This document shows, in pieces, positions 16,978 to 25,331 of a stretch of 64,000 nucleotides of DNA. Position 1 is the stretch's first letter, and every line of letters starts with the position of its first letter. Source of the stretch: Streptomyces sp. Y2F8-2 (GTDB lineage Bacteria; Actinomycetota; Actinomycetes; Streptomycetales; Streptomycetaceae). The translations under genes and the position numbers were made by a program. The DNA is taken from contig NZ_BNGS01000003.1 of the NCBI RefSeq assembly GCF_014905555.1, positions 558,001-622,000 of the forward strand, written 5' to 3'. The notes below the pieces were generated by a model, which ran no database searches, was not told the DNA's origin, and was given only the letters and a program-made list of their open reading frames with translations.

Positions 16978-19716
16978 ATGGCTGGAGAATCCGGTCGGTC
17001 TGTGCGCCGCCGGCGCCGTCCCGGCCGCTCGCTGAGCGTGCGCAGTCTCGCCGGGCAGGTCTTTCTCCTGCAGTTCGCCGTCGTGGTGCTGCTGGTCGCC
17101 GCCACGCTGGTGGCTCTCGTGGTGCAGGCCCGACGCGACAACATGGCGGACGCCCGGAACCGCACGCTCGCCACCGCGCAGACGTTCGCCAACTCGCCGG
17201 GGATCGTGGCCGCGTTGAACAGCCCGGATCCGAGCGCGGTGCTCCAGCCGCATGCCGAGGCGACACGGAAGGCCGCGGGTGTCGACGCCGTCATCGTGTA
17301 CCGGCTGGACGGGATCACCCTCACCCACAGCGATCCCCACCAGATCGGCAAGCATGTCATCGGCCCCTACGCGCAGGCCGCGGCCGGCAAGCCGTTCACC
17401 AGGACCTTTCAGGGGTCCCTGGGGCTCTCGGTGATCTCGGCGGTCCCGGTCAGGGCCCCCGACGGCTCGGTCGTCGCCATCGTCTCCGTTCCCGTCACGG
17501 TCGAGAAGGTGCAGCACCGGGTGGACCGGCAGCTGCCGGTGCTCTTCGGCGGCGCCGCCGCGGCGCTGGTCATCGCCGTGGGCGGGTCCGCACTGGTGAG
17601 CCGCCGGCTGCGGCGGCAGACCCATGGCCTGGGCCCGACGGAGATGACCCGCATGTACGAGCACCACGACGCGGTCCTGCACGCCGTACGGGAAGGCGTG
17701 CTGATCATCTCCGCGGAGGGCAGGCTGCTGCTGGCCAACGACGAGGCACGGCGGCTGCTGGAGCTGCCGGCGGACGCGGAGGGGCGCCATGTCACCGATC
17801 TGGGACTCGAGGAGGACCTGCCCGGGCTGCTGGCCTCCGACCGCCCGGCCACCGACGAGGTGTACCTCGCGGCCGACCGCCTCCTGGCGGTCAACAAGCG
17901 GCCCACCGCACCCCACGGACCGGCCGGCAGCGTGGTGACGCTCCGGGACACCACGGAGCTGCTCGCACTGTCCGGCCGGGCGGAGGTGGCGCGCGAACGC
18001 CTGAAACTGCTCTACGACGCCGGGGGCCGGATCGGCACCACCCTGGACGTGAAGCGCACCGCCGAGGAACTGGCGGAGGTGGCGGTACCCCGGTTCGCGG
18101 ACGTGGTCACCGTCGAACTGCTGGACCCGGTCCTGTCCGGCGGGGAGCCCTCCGCGGCGACCCCCGACGTGCGCCGGGTCGCGGTCGCGGGCCTGCACGA
18201 CGACCGTCTCCTCTACCCCGTCGGCGCACTGGTCCGGTTCATCCCCGCCCACCCCGTCGCCCGGGCGATGCAAGGCGGACAGGCGGTCCTCGTCAGGGAC
18301 CTGAGCGCGGACGACAGCTGGGTGGCCCAGGACGCCGTACGGTCCCGGCGCATCCTCGACCACGGCATCCACTCCCTGCTGGCGGTCCCGCTGCGGGCCC
18401 GCGGGGTGGTGCTGGGATCGGTCGACTTCTGGCGGGGGCGCACCTCCCCGCCGTTCGACGAGGAGGACGTGTCCTTCGCCGAGGAGCTGGTCGCCCGGGC
18501 CGCGGTGAGCATCGACAACGCCCGCCGCTTCACCCGTGAGCACACCATGGCCGTCACCCTGCAGCACAGCCTGCTGCCCCGCGGGCTCCCCGAGCAGTCC
18601 GCCCTCGACGTGGCCTACCGCTACCTGCCCGCGCAGGCGGGGGTGGGCGGCGACTGGTTCGACGTCATCCCGCTGTCCGGCGCCCGGGTGGCCCTGGTGG
18701 TCGGCGACGTCGTGGGCCACGGTCTGCACGCCGCGGCGACCATGGGCAGGCTGCGGACCGCCGTGCACAACTTCTCGGGCCTGGACATGCCCGCGGACGA
18801 GCTCCTCGGCCGACTGGACGAACTGGTGTCCCAGATCGACTCCGAGGAGGTGACCGCAGGGGAGGACGGGCAGGGGATCGCGGGGGCGAGCTGCCAGTAC
18901 GCCGTCTACGACCCCGTCTCCGGGCAGCTGGCCATCGCCACCATGGGCCACCCGGGACCGGCGGTCGTCCACCCCGACGGGAGCGTGGACTTCCCCCCGG
19001 TGCCCGTCTCGCCGCCCCTCGGCCTGTGCGCCGGTCTGCCCGTCGAGAGCACCGAGCTGAACGTGCCCGAGGGATCGCGGCTGGTGCTCTTCACCGACGG
19101 CCTGGTCGAGGACCGCGACCGCGACCTGGACACCGGTCTCGCGACCCTGCGCGCCGCCCTGACCGGACCCGACCGCACCCCGGAGGCCACCTGCGCGAGG
19201 GTGATGGACGCGCTGCTGCCCGAGCGGCCCACGGACGACATCGCGCTGCTGGTGGCCCGCACCCGCTGTCTCGGCCCCGACCGGGTCGCCGAGTGGCAGG
19301 TGCCCCTCGACCCGGCGGCGGTGGGCCCGGTGCGCACCGCCTGCGTCCGCCGGCTGACGGAGTGGGGCCTGGAGGAGAACGTCTTCACCGCCGAGCTCAT
19401 CCTCAGCGAGCTGATCACCAACGCGATCCGCTACGGCGGCGAACCCGTCTCCGTCCGGCTGCTGCGCGACCGCGCCCTGATCTTCGAGGTGGCGGACGGC
19501 AGCAGCACCTCGCCCCGGCTGCGCCGGGCGAAGGTCACCGACGAGGGGGGCCGTGGACTGTTCCTGGTCGCCCAGTTCGCCGAGCGCTGGGGCACCCGCT
19601 ACACGGGCACCGGCAAGGTCATCTGGGCCGAACAGTCCCTCCACGGCGGCGCCACGCCGAGCGCCGAAGGGCTCGGCGAGATCCTGCTGGACCAGTGGGA
19701 GGACACGGCCCTGTGA
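16978..19716 (+). CDS. Membrane sensor with SpoIIE/PP2C phosphatase and RsbW-like ATPase domains
   Basis: 912 residues. A transmembrane helix (~25-50), an extracytoplasmic Cache/CitA-like sensor (~50-185) and a second helix (around LPVLFGGAAAALVIAVGG) come first. A PAS domain (~225-325), a GAF domain (~340-510), a SpoIIE/PP2C domain (~520-760) and a C-terminal HATPase_c domain (~770-890) follow. PP2C metal motifs are intact: GGDWFDVIPL, VVGDVVGHGL, FTDGLVEDRD and PTDDIALLV. The ATPase N-box ELITNAIRY and EGGRGLFLV are present. Such proteins dephosphorylate anti-anti-sigma factors and may also bind sigma partners; neither partner is encoded nearby. AAAGGGG immediately precedes the ATG. Confidence 0.93.
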   Translation: MAGESGRSVRRRRRPGRSLSVRSLAGQVFLLQFAVVVLLVAATLVALVVQARRDNMADARNRTLATAQTFANSPGIVAALNSPDPSAVLQPHAEATRKAAGVDAVIVYRLDGITLTHSDPHQIGKHVIGPYAQAAAGKPFTRTFQGSLGLSVISAVPVRAPDGSVVAIVSVPVTVEKVQHRVDRQLPVLFGGAAAALVIAVGGSALVSRRLRRQTHGLGPTEMTRMYEHHDAVLHAVREGVLIISAEGRLLLANDEARRLLELPADAEGRHVTDLGLEEDLPGLLASDRPATDEVYLAADRLLAVNKRPTAPHGPAGSVVTLRDTTELLALSGRAEVARERLKLLYDAGGRIGTTLDVKRTAEELAEVAVPRFADVVTVELLDPVLSGGEPSAATPDVRRVAVAGLHDDRLLYPVGALVRFIPAHPVARAMQGGQAVLVRDLSADDSWVAQDAVRSRRILDHGIHSLLAVPLRARGVVLGSVDFWRGRTSPPFDEEDVSFAEELVARAAVSIDNARRFTREHTMAVTLQHSLLPRGLPEQSALDVAYRYLPAQAGVGGDWFDVIPLSGARVALVVGDVVGHGLHAAATMGRLRTAVHNFSGLDMPADELLGRLDELVSQIDSEEVTAGEDGQGIAGASCQYAVYDPVSGQLAIATMGHPGPAVVHPDGSVDFPPVPVSPPLGLCAGLPVESTELNVPEGSRLVLFTDGLVEDRDRDLDTGLATLRAALTGPDRTPEATCARVMDALLPERPTDDIALLVARTRCLGPDRVAEWQVPLDPAAVGPVRTACVRRLTEWGLEENVFTAELILSELITNAIRYGGEPVSVRLLRDRALIFEVADGSSTSPRLRRAKVTDEGGRGLFLVAQFAERWGTRYTGTGKVIWAEQSLHGGATPSAEGLGEILLDQWEDTAL

Positions 19717-19774
19717 GGGCGCCGCACACACCGCCTCACCTGCGCGGTCACCCGGCGTGGGTACGCTGGCCTGG

Positions 19775-19813
19775 ATGACCGAAGGGCCGACGCGGTACCC
19801 GTACCGCGGCTGA
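19775..19813 (+). CDS. Candidate 12-codon leaderless leader ORF before the orphan binding protein
   Basis: ATG at 19775 lies 7 bases after TACGCT (19762-19767), so a transcript would begin with this ORF, MTEGPTRYPYRG. It ends 57 bases before the GTG of the lipoprotein gene. It may be a regulatory uORF or chance; there is no evidence of conservation from this window alone. Confidence 0.3.
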   Translation: MTEGPTRYPYRG

Positions 19814-19870
19814 AGGCCCGAGAGCTCCGAAACCCCACGATCGCCCCCTCGCACCCCGTCTGGAGCCGTC

Positions 19871-21010
19871 GTGACCGCACCCCGTGGCCGAGCCGCAGCC
19901 GTCCTCGGCTGCCTCGCCCTCACGACACTGTGTCTGAACGCCTGCGGCGGCCCACCGACCACCCGGCTCGAGAAGCCGGCGACGGCGACCTCCGCGGAGA
20001 ACGCGGGCGGCATGCGGGCGCTGGCCGCCGCGGCGAAGAAGGAGGGCGGGCTCACGGCGATCGCGCTCCCGCGTGACTGGGCCGACTACGGCGGCCTGAT
20101 CGACGGCTTCCAGAAGAAGTACGGGATCAAGGTGACCGTCCAGGACCCACTGGGGCACAGCCAGGACGAGATCAACGCCCTCAGAAGCAGCGGAACGCGG
20201 CGGACCGCCCCCGACGTGATCGACGTCGGCGACACCTTCGCCCGGACGGCGGCGCGGCAGAACCTGCTCGCGCCGTACAAGGTCGCGGCGTTCGACGCGA
20301 TCCCCGGCAACCAGAAGGACGCCGGGGGCCGCTGGTCCAACAACTACGGCGGCTACATCTCGATCGGCTGCGACGCCCGGCGCGTCAAGCCCTGCCCCCA
20401 GACCTTCGCCGATCTGCTGAAGCCCGCCTACAACGGGATGGTCGCCCTCGCGGGCGACCCGACCCGGTCGGAGACCGCCTTCGCCAGCGTCTACGCGGCC
20501 GCGCTGGCGAACAACGGGTCGTTCGACGACATCCGGCCCGGCATCGACTTCTTCGCCAAGCTGAAGAAGAGCGGCAACTTCAATCCGCTGCCCGCCACCT
20601 CGGCGACGGTCCGGGACGGCCGGACACCCATCACCGTCAACTGGGACTACAACAACCTTCACGCGGCCGACGAGCTCCGCGGCACGGGCGTGAACTGGCA
20701 GGTCTCCATCCCGTTCGACGGCAGCTTCGCCCAGTACTACGCGCTGGCGGTCAACAGGCACGCCCCGCACCCGGCGGCCGCCCGCCTGTGGCAGGAGTAC
20801 GTGTTCAGCACGGAGGGCCAGAACCTCCGGCTCTACGGCTATGCCCGCCCGGTCCTCATGGACGTCATGCGGCAGGACGGCACCCTGGACAAGACCGCCG
20901 CCGCCCGGCTGCCGACGGTGGAGGGAACACCGCAGTTCCCGACGGACGCGCAAGTGGAGAAGGCGAGGCGGGCTGTCGACCGGGGCTGGACGGCGGCCGT
21001 CTCCGGCTGA
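19871..21010 (+). CDS. Orphan ABC-type solute-binding lipoprotein (family 1, polyamine/iron-like)
   Basis: 379 residues. The signal peptide ends in a lipobox, TLCLNACGG, so the protein should be lipid-anchored outside the membrane. The body has the two-lobe binding-protein pattern: LTAIALPRDWADYGGLIDGF, a target region PDVIDVGDTFARTA, VNWDYNNLHAADEL, and the C-terminal ARLWQEYVFSTEGQNLRLYG typical of the PotD/AfuA group. No permease or ATPase is adjacent, so either it serves a transporter elsewhere or it is a sensor subunit. GGAG precedes the GTG start. It ends 10 bases from the convergent permease-phosphatase gene, whose substrate it might deliver (inference). Confidence 0.88.
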   Translation: MTAPRGRAAAVLGCLALTTLCLNACGGPPTTRLEKPATATSAENAGGMRALAAAAKKEGGLTAIALPRDWADYGGLIDGFQKKYGIKVTVQDPLGHSQDEINALRSSGTRRTAPDVIDVGDTFARTAARQNLLAPYKVAAFDAIPGNQKDAGGRWSNNYGGYISIGCDARRVKPCPQTFADLLKPAYNGMVALAGDPTRSETAFASVYAAALANNGSFDDIRPGIDFFAKLKKSGNFNPLPATSATVRDGRTPITVNWDYNNLHAADELRGTGVNWQVSIPFDGSFAQYYALAVNRHAPHPAAARLWQEYVFSTEGQNLRLYGYARPVLMDVMRQDGTLDKTAAARLPTVEGTPQFPTDAQVEKARRAVDRGWTAAVSG

Positions 21011-21019
21011 CCGGCACGC

Positions 21020-23725
21020 CTACGAGGAGTCGGTGGGCGGCAGCGGCTGCTCGGTCCAGATGATCTTTCCTGTCGGGGTGTAGCGCGTCCCCCACTGGTG
21101 CGTCATCTGGGCGATGATGTACAGGCCCCGGCCCCCCTCGTCGTCGCTCGCGGCGTGACGCAGGTTCGGAGCGGTGTGCCCGGTGTCGGACACCTCGCAG
21201 ATCAGGGAGCCCGCGGCGAAGCCGCTGATCGGCTCCGTGCGGATCAGACGCACCTGGATCGGTCCCCCGACGTAACGGATCGCGTTGGTGACCAGCTCGG
21301 TCACGATGAGCTCGGTGGTGAACACGAGGTCGTCGAGACCCCAGTCGCCGAGCTGCTTGCCGACGGTGTTGCGGACGGAGGCGACGGCCGCCGGATCCGC
21401 CGCCAGCTCCCACTGCGCGAGCCGGTTGCGGTCCAGCAGGCGGGTGCGGACCAGCAGCAGCGTCGCGTCCTCGTCCACGGGCCCGGGCAGCAGCGTGGCC
21501 ACCGCCCGGTCGCACAGCTCCTCCAATGACTCGCGGTGATCGGCGAGGGACCGGGCGAGCAGGCCGGACCCGGCCTCGGGGCCGTCCGCCGCCTGGAAGA
21601 GGCCCTCCGTGAAGAAGGCGAGCAGGCTGCCCGGCGCGAGCCGCAGTTCGGCGGACTGGTAGGGCGGGCCGGTGCCTCCGAGCGGCGGGCCGGTCGGGAG
21701 CTCCGGGTAGTCGGCGACGCCCGTGTCCGGCGGGACGACCGCCAGTGGCGACCGGCCCGCCCGCGCCATGCTGCACTGTCCCGACACCGGGTCGTACACC
21801 GCGTACAGGCAGGTCACCCCCCTGGCCTCGTCGGCGTGCCGGCCGCGGCCCGCATGGCCGGGCGCGTGCTCGTGCGCGGTCTGCTCGACCAGGTCGGCCA
21901 GCCGGGCGAGCAGCTCGTCCGGGGCCAGGTCCAGCCGGGCCAGCACGCGTACGCCTGTACGCAGGCGCCCCATGGTGGCGGCCGCCCGCAGGCCGTGGCC
22001 GACCACGTCCCCGACGACCAGACCGACCCGGGTGCCCGACAGCGGGATCACGTCGAACCAGTCGCCCCCCACCCCCGACCCGTTGTCGGCGGGCAGATAG
22101 CGGCTCGCGGCCTGCACGGCGGTGTGCGGCGGCAGGCGGTGCGGGAGCAGGCTCCGCTGGAGGTTGAGGGCCGCGGTGTGCTCACGGGTGATCACCAGCA
22201 TCAGCACGAAGCCCAGCAGCAGGGCGCCCAGACCCACCACCGTGACCCCGCCCGTCGGGCCGATCAGCGGCAGGTCGACGACCGTCGCGCCGTAGCCGGG
22301 GTCCGCGTAGACGCCGAAGGCGGCGTAGAGGAACAGCGCGAGCATCAGCAGACCGCCGAGCCCCGGCAGCACGCCCTTGCACAGCAGGTCACCGGCGCTG
22401 CGGGTGAGGACCCTGCGGTGGTACCACACGCAGGCGAAGCCGGTCAGCCCGTAGTAGAACGCGATCGCGAGACCGACCGATTCGACCGAGTCGGCCAGGA
22501 AGTCCCGGCTGAACGAGGTCAGCAGGAGCAGAACGGCGATGGAGAGCGCGCCCATGCCGACGGTCGACCAGGTCGGGGTGAGGAACCTGCGGTGGACCCG
22601 GGCGAACCGGGCGGGCAGCGCCTTGTGGACCGCCATGGAGAACACGGTGCGGGCCAGCGGCAGGATGGTCGTCTGGGTGGAGGCCAGCGCCGAGGTCAGC
22701 ACCATCAGGATCAGCAGCCGGGAGAACACCAGCCCCGGGCCGTGGCTGCCGAAGACGGCCTCGCCCAGCCCGGAGAGCACATCGCCCGAGTTGCCGGTGT
22801 TGCCCAGCCCGATGCCCGAGCTGCCGACCCCGGCGAACGCCTGCGCGGATGTCGACACCAGTGCGTAGGTGACCAGGAGCAGCACGGTGGAGACCACTGC
22901 GGCGCGCCCGGGGATGCGGGTGCTGTCGACGGTTTCCTCGTTGACCGAGACGGCGGTGTCCCAGCCCCAGTAGATGAACACCGCCACGAGGAGGCCCGAG
23001 GTCAGCGCCTTCGCCGAGGAGACCTGGAAGGGATCGAACCAGGAGGCGGAGATGTGGATCGCCGTCGGGGGAGCGCTCGTGTAGACCCTGACCAGCGCGG
23101 TCACCGCGAACAGGACCAGCACCGCCACCTCGATGCACAGCAGCCAGCGCTGGAGGGCGGCCGAGATCTCGATGCCGATGTAGCAGACGGCGGTCAGGAC
23201 GACGATCCAGACGATGCCCGCCACGGTGGTCCACAGCCGGCTCTCCGCCAGGCCGTCCAGGCCCACCAGCCGGAAGCCGTAGATCCCGGCGATCTCGGCG
23301 AGGTTGGCCAGGACGAGGATGTCCGCGACGATCAGGCCCCAGCCGCCCATCCAGCCGGTGCGCGGCCCGAAGGCGCGGGTCGCCCAGGTGAAGGCGGTCC
23401 CGCAGTCGGCGTTGGACGCGTTCAGCTCCCGGTAGGCGTACGCGATCAGCAGCATCGGGACGAACGCCAGCATGGTGACGATCGGGGCCTGCAGTCCCAC
23501 GGCCGCCACGATGAGGCCCAGGGTGGCCGCCAGGCTGTACGCCGGGGCTGTCGAGGCCAGGCCGATGACGACCGAGGAGAACATGCCGAGGGCGCCGCTC
23601 TTGAGCCCTTTCCGGCCGGGCCCCGTGCCGGGGGCGGGGCGGCCGGCGGGACGAGTCGAAAGTGCGGTACTGTCACCCACCTTGCCCATTATGTGGAGAA
23701 TCGGCAGGGAGCGCTTCTTCGTCAC
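21020..23725 (-). CDS. APC amino-acid permease fused to SpoIIE/PP2C phosphatase and RsbW-like ATPase
   Basis: About 901 residues (or 889 from the ATG at 23689; neither start has a clear ribosome-binding site). Residues ~40-510 are a 12-helix APC permease: GMFSSVVIGLASTAPAYSLA, GTAFTWATRAFGP and FIYWGWDTAVSVNEET are family hallmarks. Residues ~520-760 are a SpoIIE phosphatase (NLQRSLLPHRLP, GGDWFDVIPLSG, GDVVGHGLRAAATMGRLRTG). Residues ~770-890 are an HATPase_c domain with intact ELVTNAIRY, SDTGHT and EGGRGLYII. Within the phosphatase, the usual TDGL is TEGL and AGH is AGR. The layout implies that transport or substrate binding controls a partner-switching output. It lies downstream of a threonine-synthase-like gene. 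Confidence 0.9.
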   Translation of the reverse strand: MTKKRSLPILHIMGKVGDSTALSTRPAGRPAPGTGPGRKGLKSGALGMFSSVVIGLASTAPAYSLAATLGLIVAAVGLQAPIVTMLAFVPMLLIAYAYRELNASNADCGTAFTWATRAFGPRTGWMGGWGLIVADILVLANLAEIAGIYGFRLVGLDGLAESRLWTTVAGIVWIVVLTAVCYIGIEISAALQRWLLCIEVAVLVLFAVTALVRVYTSAPPTAIHISASWFDPFQVSSAKALTSGLLVAVFIYWGWDTAVSVNEETVDSTRIPGRAAVVSTVLLLVTYALVSTSAQAFAGVGSSGIGLGNTGNSGDVLSGLGEAVFGSHGPGLVFSRLLILMVLTSALASTQTTILPLARTVFSMAVHKALPARFARVHRRFLTPTWSTVGMGALSIAVLLLLTSFSRDFLADSVESVGLAIAFYYGLTGFACVWYHRRVLTRSAGDLLCKGVLPGLGGLLMLALFLYAAFGVYADPGYGATVVDLPLIGPTGGVTVVGLGALLLGFVLMLVITREHTAALNLQRSLLPHRLPPHTAVQAASRYLPADNGSGVGGDWFDVIPLSGTRVGLVVGDVVGHGLRAAATMGRLRTGVRVLARLDLAPDELLARLADLVEQTAHEHAPGHAGRGRHADEARGVTCLYAVYDPVSGQCSMARAGRSPLAVVPPDTGVADYPELPTGPPLGGTGPPYQSAELRLAPGSLLAFFTEGLFQAADGPEAGSGLLARSLADHRESLEELCDRAVATLLPGPVDEDATLLLVRTRLLDRNRLAQWELAADPAAVASVRNTVGKQLGDWGLDDLVFTTELIVTELVTNAIRYVGGPIQVRLIRTEPISGFAAGSLICEVSDTGHTAPNLRHAASDDEGGRGLYIIAQMTHQWGTRYTPTGKIIWTEQPLPPTDSS

Positions 23726-23771
23726 CGGGCGGGGCGACCGGGCCGGGGAGGGCGTTTCGGGCCCGGTGGTC

Positions 23772-24878
23772 TCAGGGGCCGGCCAGCCCCGTCTTCAGCC
23801 CCGCCCCGCACAGCGGCACCACCGCACTGCGGGACCCGAGGGCTCCCTCCCGTACGGCCGCCCAGCAGGCCACGCCCGTCGACTCCACGTACAGGCCCCG
23901 GGACGCCAGGTCCAGTTGGGCGTGGCGGATCTGGTCCTCGGTCACCGTGAGGAACGTGCCCCCCGAATCGCGAACCGCGCGCAGGATCTGGCGGGCCCGG
24001 GGCGGCCGCGGGATCGCGATCCCCTCGGCGGACGTCGGCCCCGCGGGAGTGATGTCCACCAGGTCCTCGGCGCCCTCCTCCCACGCGCGTGCCAGCGGGG
24101 CGACCGCCGCCGCCTGCACCGCGTACAGCGCCGGGCGGCGGTCGAGCAGCCCCGCCCCGTACAGCTCCGTGATCGCGAGGGAGGCGCCCAGCAGCAGCGT
24201 GCCGTTGCCGACGGGGAGCACGAGCACGTCCGGGAGCCGCCCGCCGAGGTCCTCCCACAGTTCGTGGACGTACGTCTTCGTGCCGTGCAGGAAGTAGGGG
24301 TTGAAGACGTGCGACGCGTAGAACACCCCCGGCTCGTCCGCCGCGTCGCGCGCCACCCGTGCCGCCGCCTCACGCCCACCCCCGACCGGCCGCACCCGCG
24401 CCCCGTGGGCCTCCATCTGTTCCAGCTTCTTGGCCGAGGTGCCCTCGGGGACGTACACCGTGCACGGCAGTGCGGCCCGGGCGCAGTACGCGGCGATCGC
24501 CGTGCCCGCGTTGCCGCTGCTGTCGGCGATCACCTGCCGGGGCTTCAGGCGCAGCGCGAGTTCGGCGAGCAGCACCGCGCCGCGGTCCTTGAAGGACAGC
24601 GTCGGCATCAGGAAGTCCAGCTTCGCCGAGATGCCGTCCGTCAGCTCCACGAGCGGGGTGCGGCCCTCGCCGAGACTGACCGAGGGCCCGGCGAGCGGCA
24701 GCGTCTCCGCGTACCGCCACAGCGAGTTCACCCGGCCGCCGAGGGACTTCAGCGGGGCGGGCGTGGGCGCGAAGTCCAGGTCCAGCGGGCCGCAGCAGAC
24801 GGGGCAGCACCAGGCGAGCGACTCCGCGGCCACCCGGGTGCCGTCCGCCGGGCAGTAACAGTCCGGCAAAGGTGTCAT
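23772..24878 (-). CDS. Threonine-synthase-like PLP enzyme
   Basis: 368 residues of fold-type II PLP enzyme. An N-terminal zinc-ribbon-like cysteine set (CYCPADGT, then CCPVCCG) precedes a catalytic domain. LGEGRTPLVEL leads in, and the PLP lysine is in PTLSFKDRGAV. The phosphate/cofactor loop is DSSGNAGTAIAAY, with HVFNPYFLHGTKTY and a glycine-rich PVGNGTLLLG later. This is the pattern of threonine synthase, which converts O-phosphohomoserine to threonine. Streptomyces usually carry another thrC beside hom and thrB, so this may be a paralogue with another substrate. The start is leaderless-like (TAGCCT-N6-ATG). The permease-phosphatase gene begins 46 bases downstream on the same strand. Confidence 0.85.
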   Translation of the reverse strand: MTPLPDCYCPADGTRVAAESLAWCCPVCCGPLDLDFAPTPAPLKSLGGRVNSLWRYAETLPLAGPSVSLGEGRTPLVELTDGISAKLDFLMPTLSFKDRGAVLLAELALRLKPRQVIADSSGNAGTAIAAYCARAALPCTVYVPEGTSAKKLEQMEAHGARVRPVGGGREAAARVARDAADEPGVFYASHVFNPYFLHGTKTYVHELWEDLGGRLPDVLVLPVGNGTLLLGASLAITELYGAGLLDRRPALYAVQAAAVAPLARAWEEGAEDLVDITPAGPTSAEGIAIPRPPRARQILRAVRDSGGTFLTVTEDQIRHAQLDLASRGLYVESTGVACWAAVREGALGSRSAVVPLCGAGLKTGLAGP

Positions 24879-24884
24879 GCGAGA

Positions 24885-24890
24885 AGGCTA
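24885..24890 (-). promoter_or_regulatory. Leaderless-type -10 box of the threonine-synthase-like gene
   Basis: TAGCCT on the minus strand, 6 bases before the ATG at 24878. It could also drive the downstream permease-phosphatase gene. Confidence 0.45.
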
Positions 24891-24971
24891 GGGTCTTTCG
24901 TTTGGATCAGGCCGGATCAGGGAGCGGGGTCTGGTGCGTGCAGCTGCAAGGCGGAGGAGGGAACCAACGCG

Positions 24972-25070
24972 ATGGGGTCCCCCCGCGCGAGCGTGTTCGA
25001 GCGTGGGGGAGTCGGCGGCCGACGACAACGCCGCTGGGGGTGCCCCCACGCCGTTGAGGCAGTGGGGGAG
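24972..25070. repeat. Pair of Streptomyces-type intergenic hairpin repeats
   Basis: Two adjacent imperfect hairpins of the form GGTCCCCC...GTGGGGGAG (24975-25011 and 25034-25070) lie in the 453-base gap between the PLP-enzyme gene and gntR. They resemble the element at 40561-40605 and a short repeat I recall as dispersed in Streptomyces genomes. They may act as terminators or mRNA stabilisers. Confidence 0.6.
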
Positions 25071-25298
25071 TGCGTACCGGGCCCCCGCGAGCCCGGCATG
25101 ACCCGAACGGAAGGCACTGGTTCTCGGCCCTCCTGACTCTCTGTCATGAGAACTGCGCCGCTTCCGTGTTCGGGGCAGGTGTGACGGCGTCCATAACGGG
25201 GAGAAAGTGCCTGGGTAAAGCCCTCGGCACGGAGAAGTCATCACATCGGGTGATTCTTTGGCCTGTGCTTGCATGGCGGAACCGACGGTTGCCACGCT

Positions 25299-25315
25299 GT
25301 TGCTGTCTGTACAAC
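25299..25315. promoter_or_regulatory. Possible GntR operator before gntR
   Basis: The interrupted palindrome GTTG-N9-CAAC, containing TGTCTGTACA, lies 17 bases before the GntR start. The position suggests autoregulation; the match to any subfamily consensus is loose. Confidence 0.3.
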
Positions 25316-25331
25316 CTGATGGGAGCGGCCA

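Noticed and set aside
16915..20055. 1046-codon open frame on the minus strand opposite the first SpoIIE gene
   Set aside because: It is a by-product of GC-biased codons. The protein is low-complexity (Gly/Val/Asp/Gln-rich) with no domain, while the + frame has full SpoIIE motifs.
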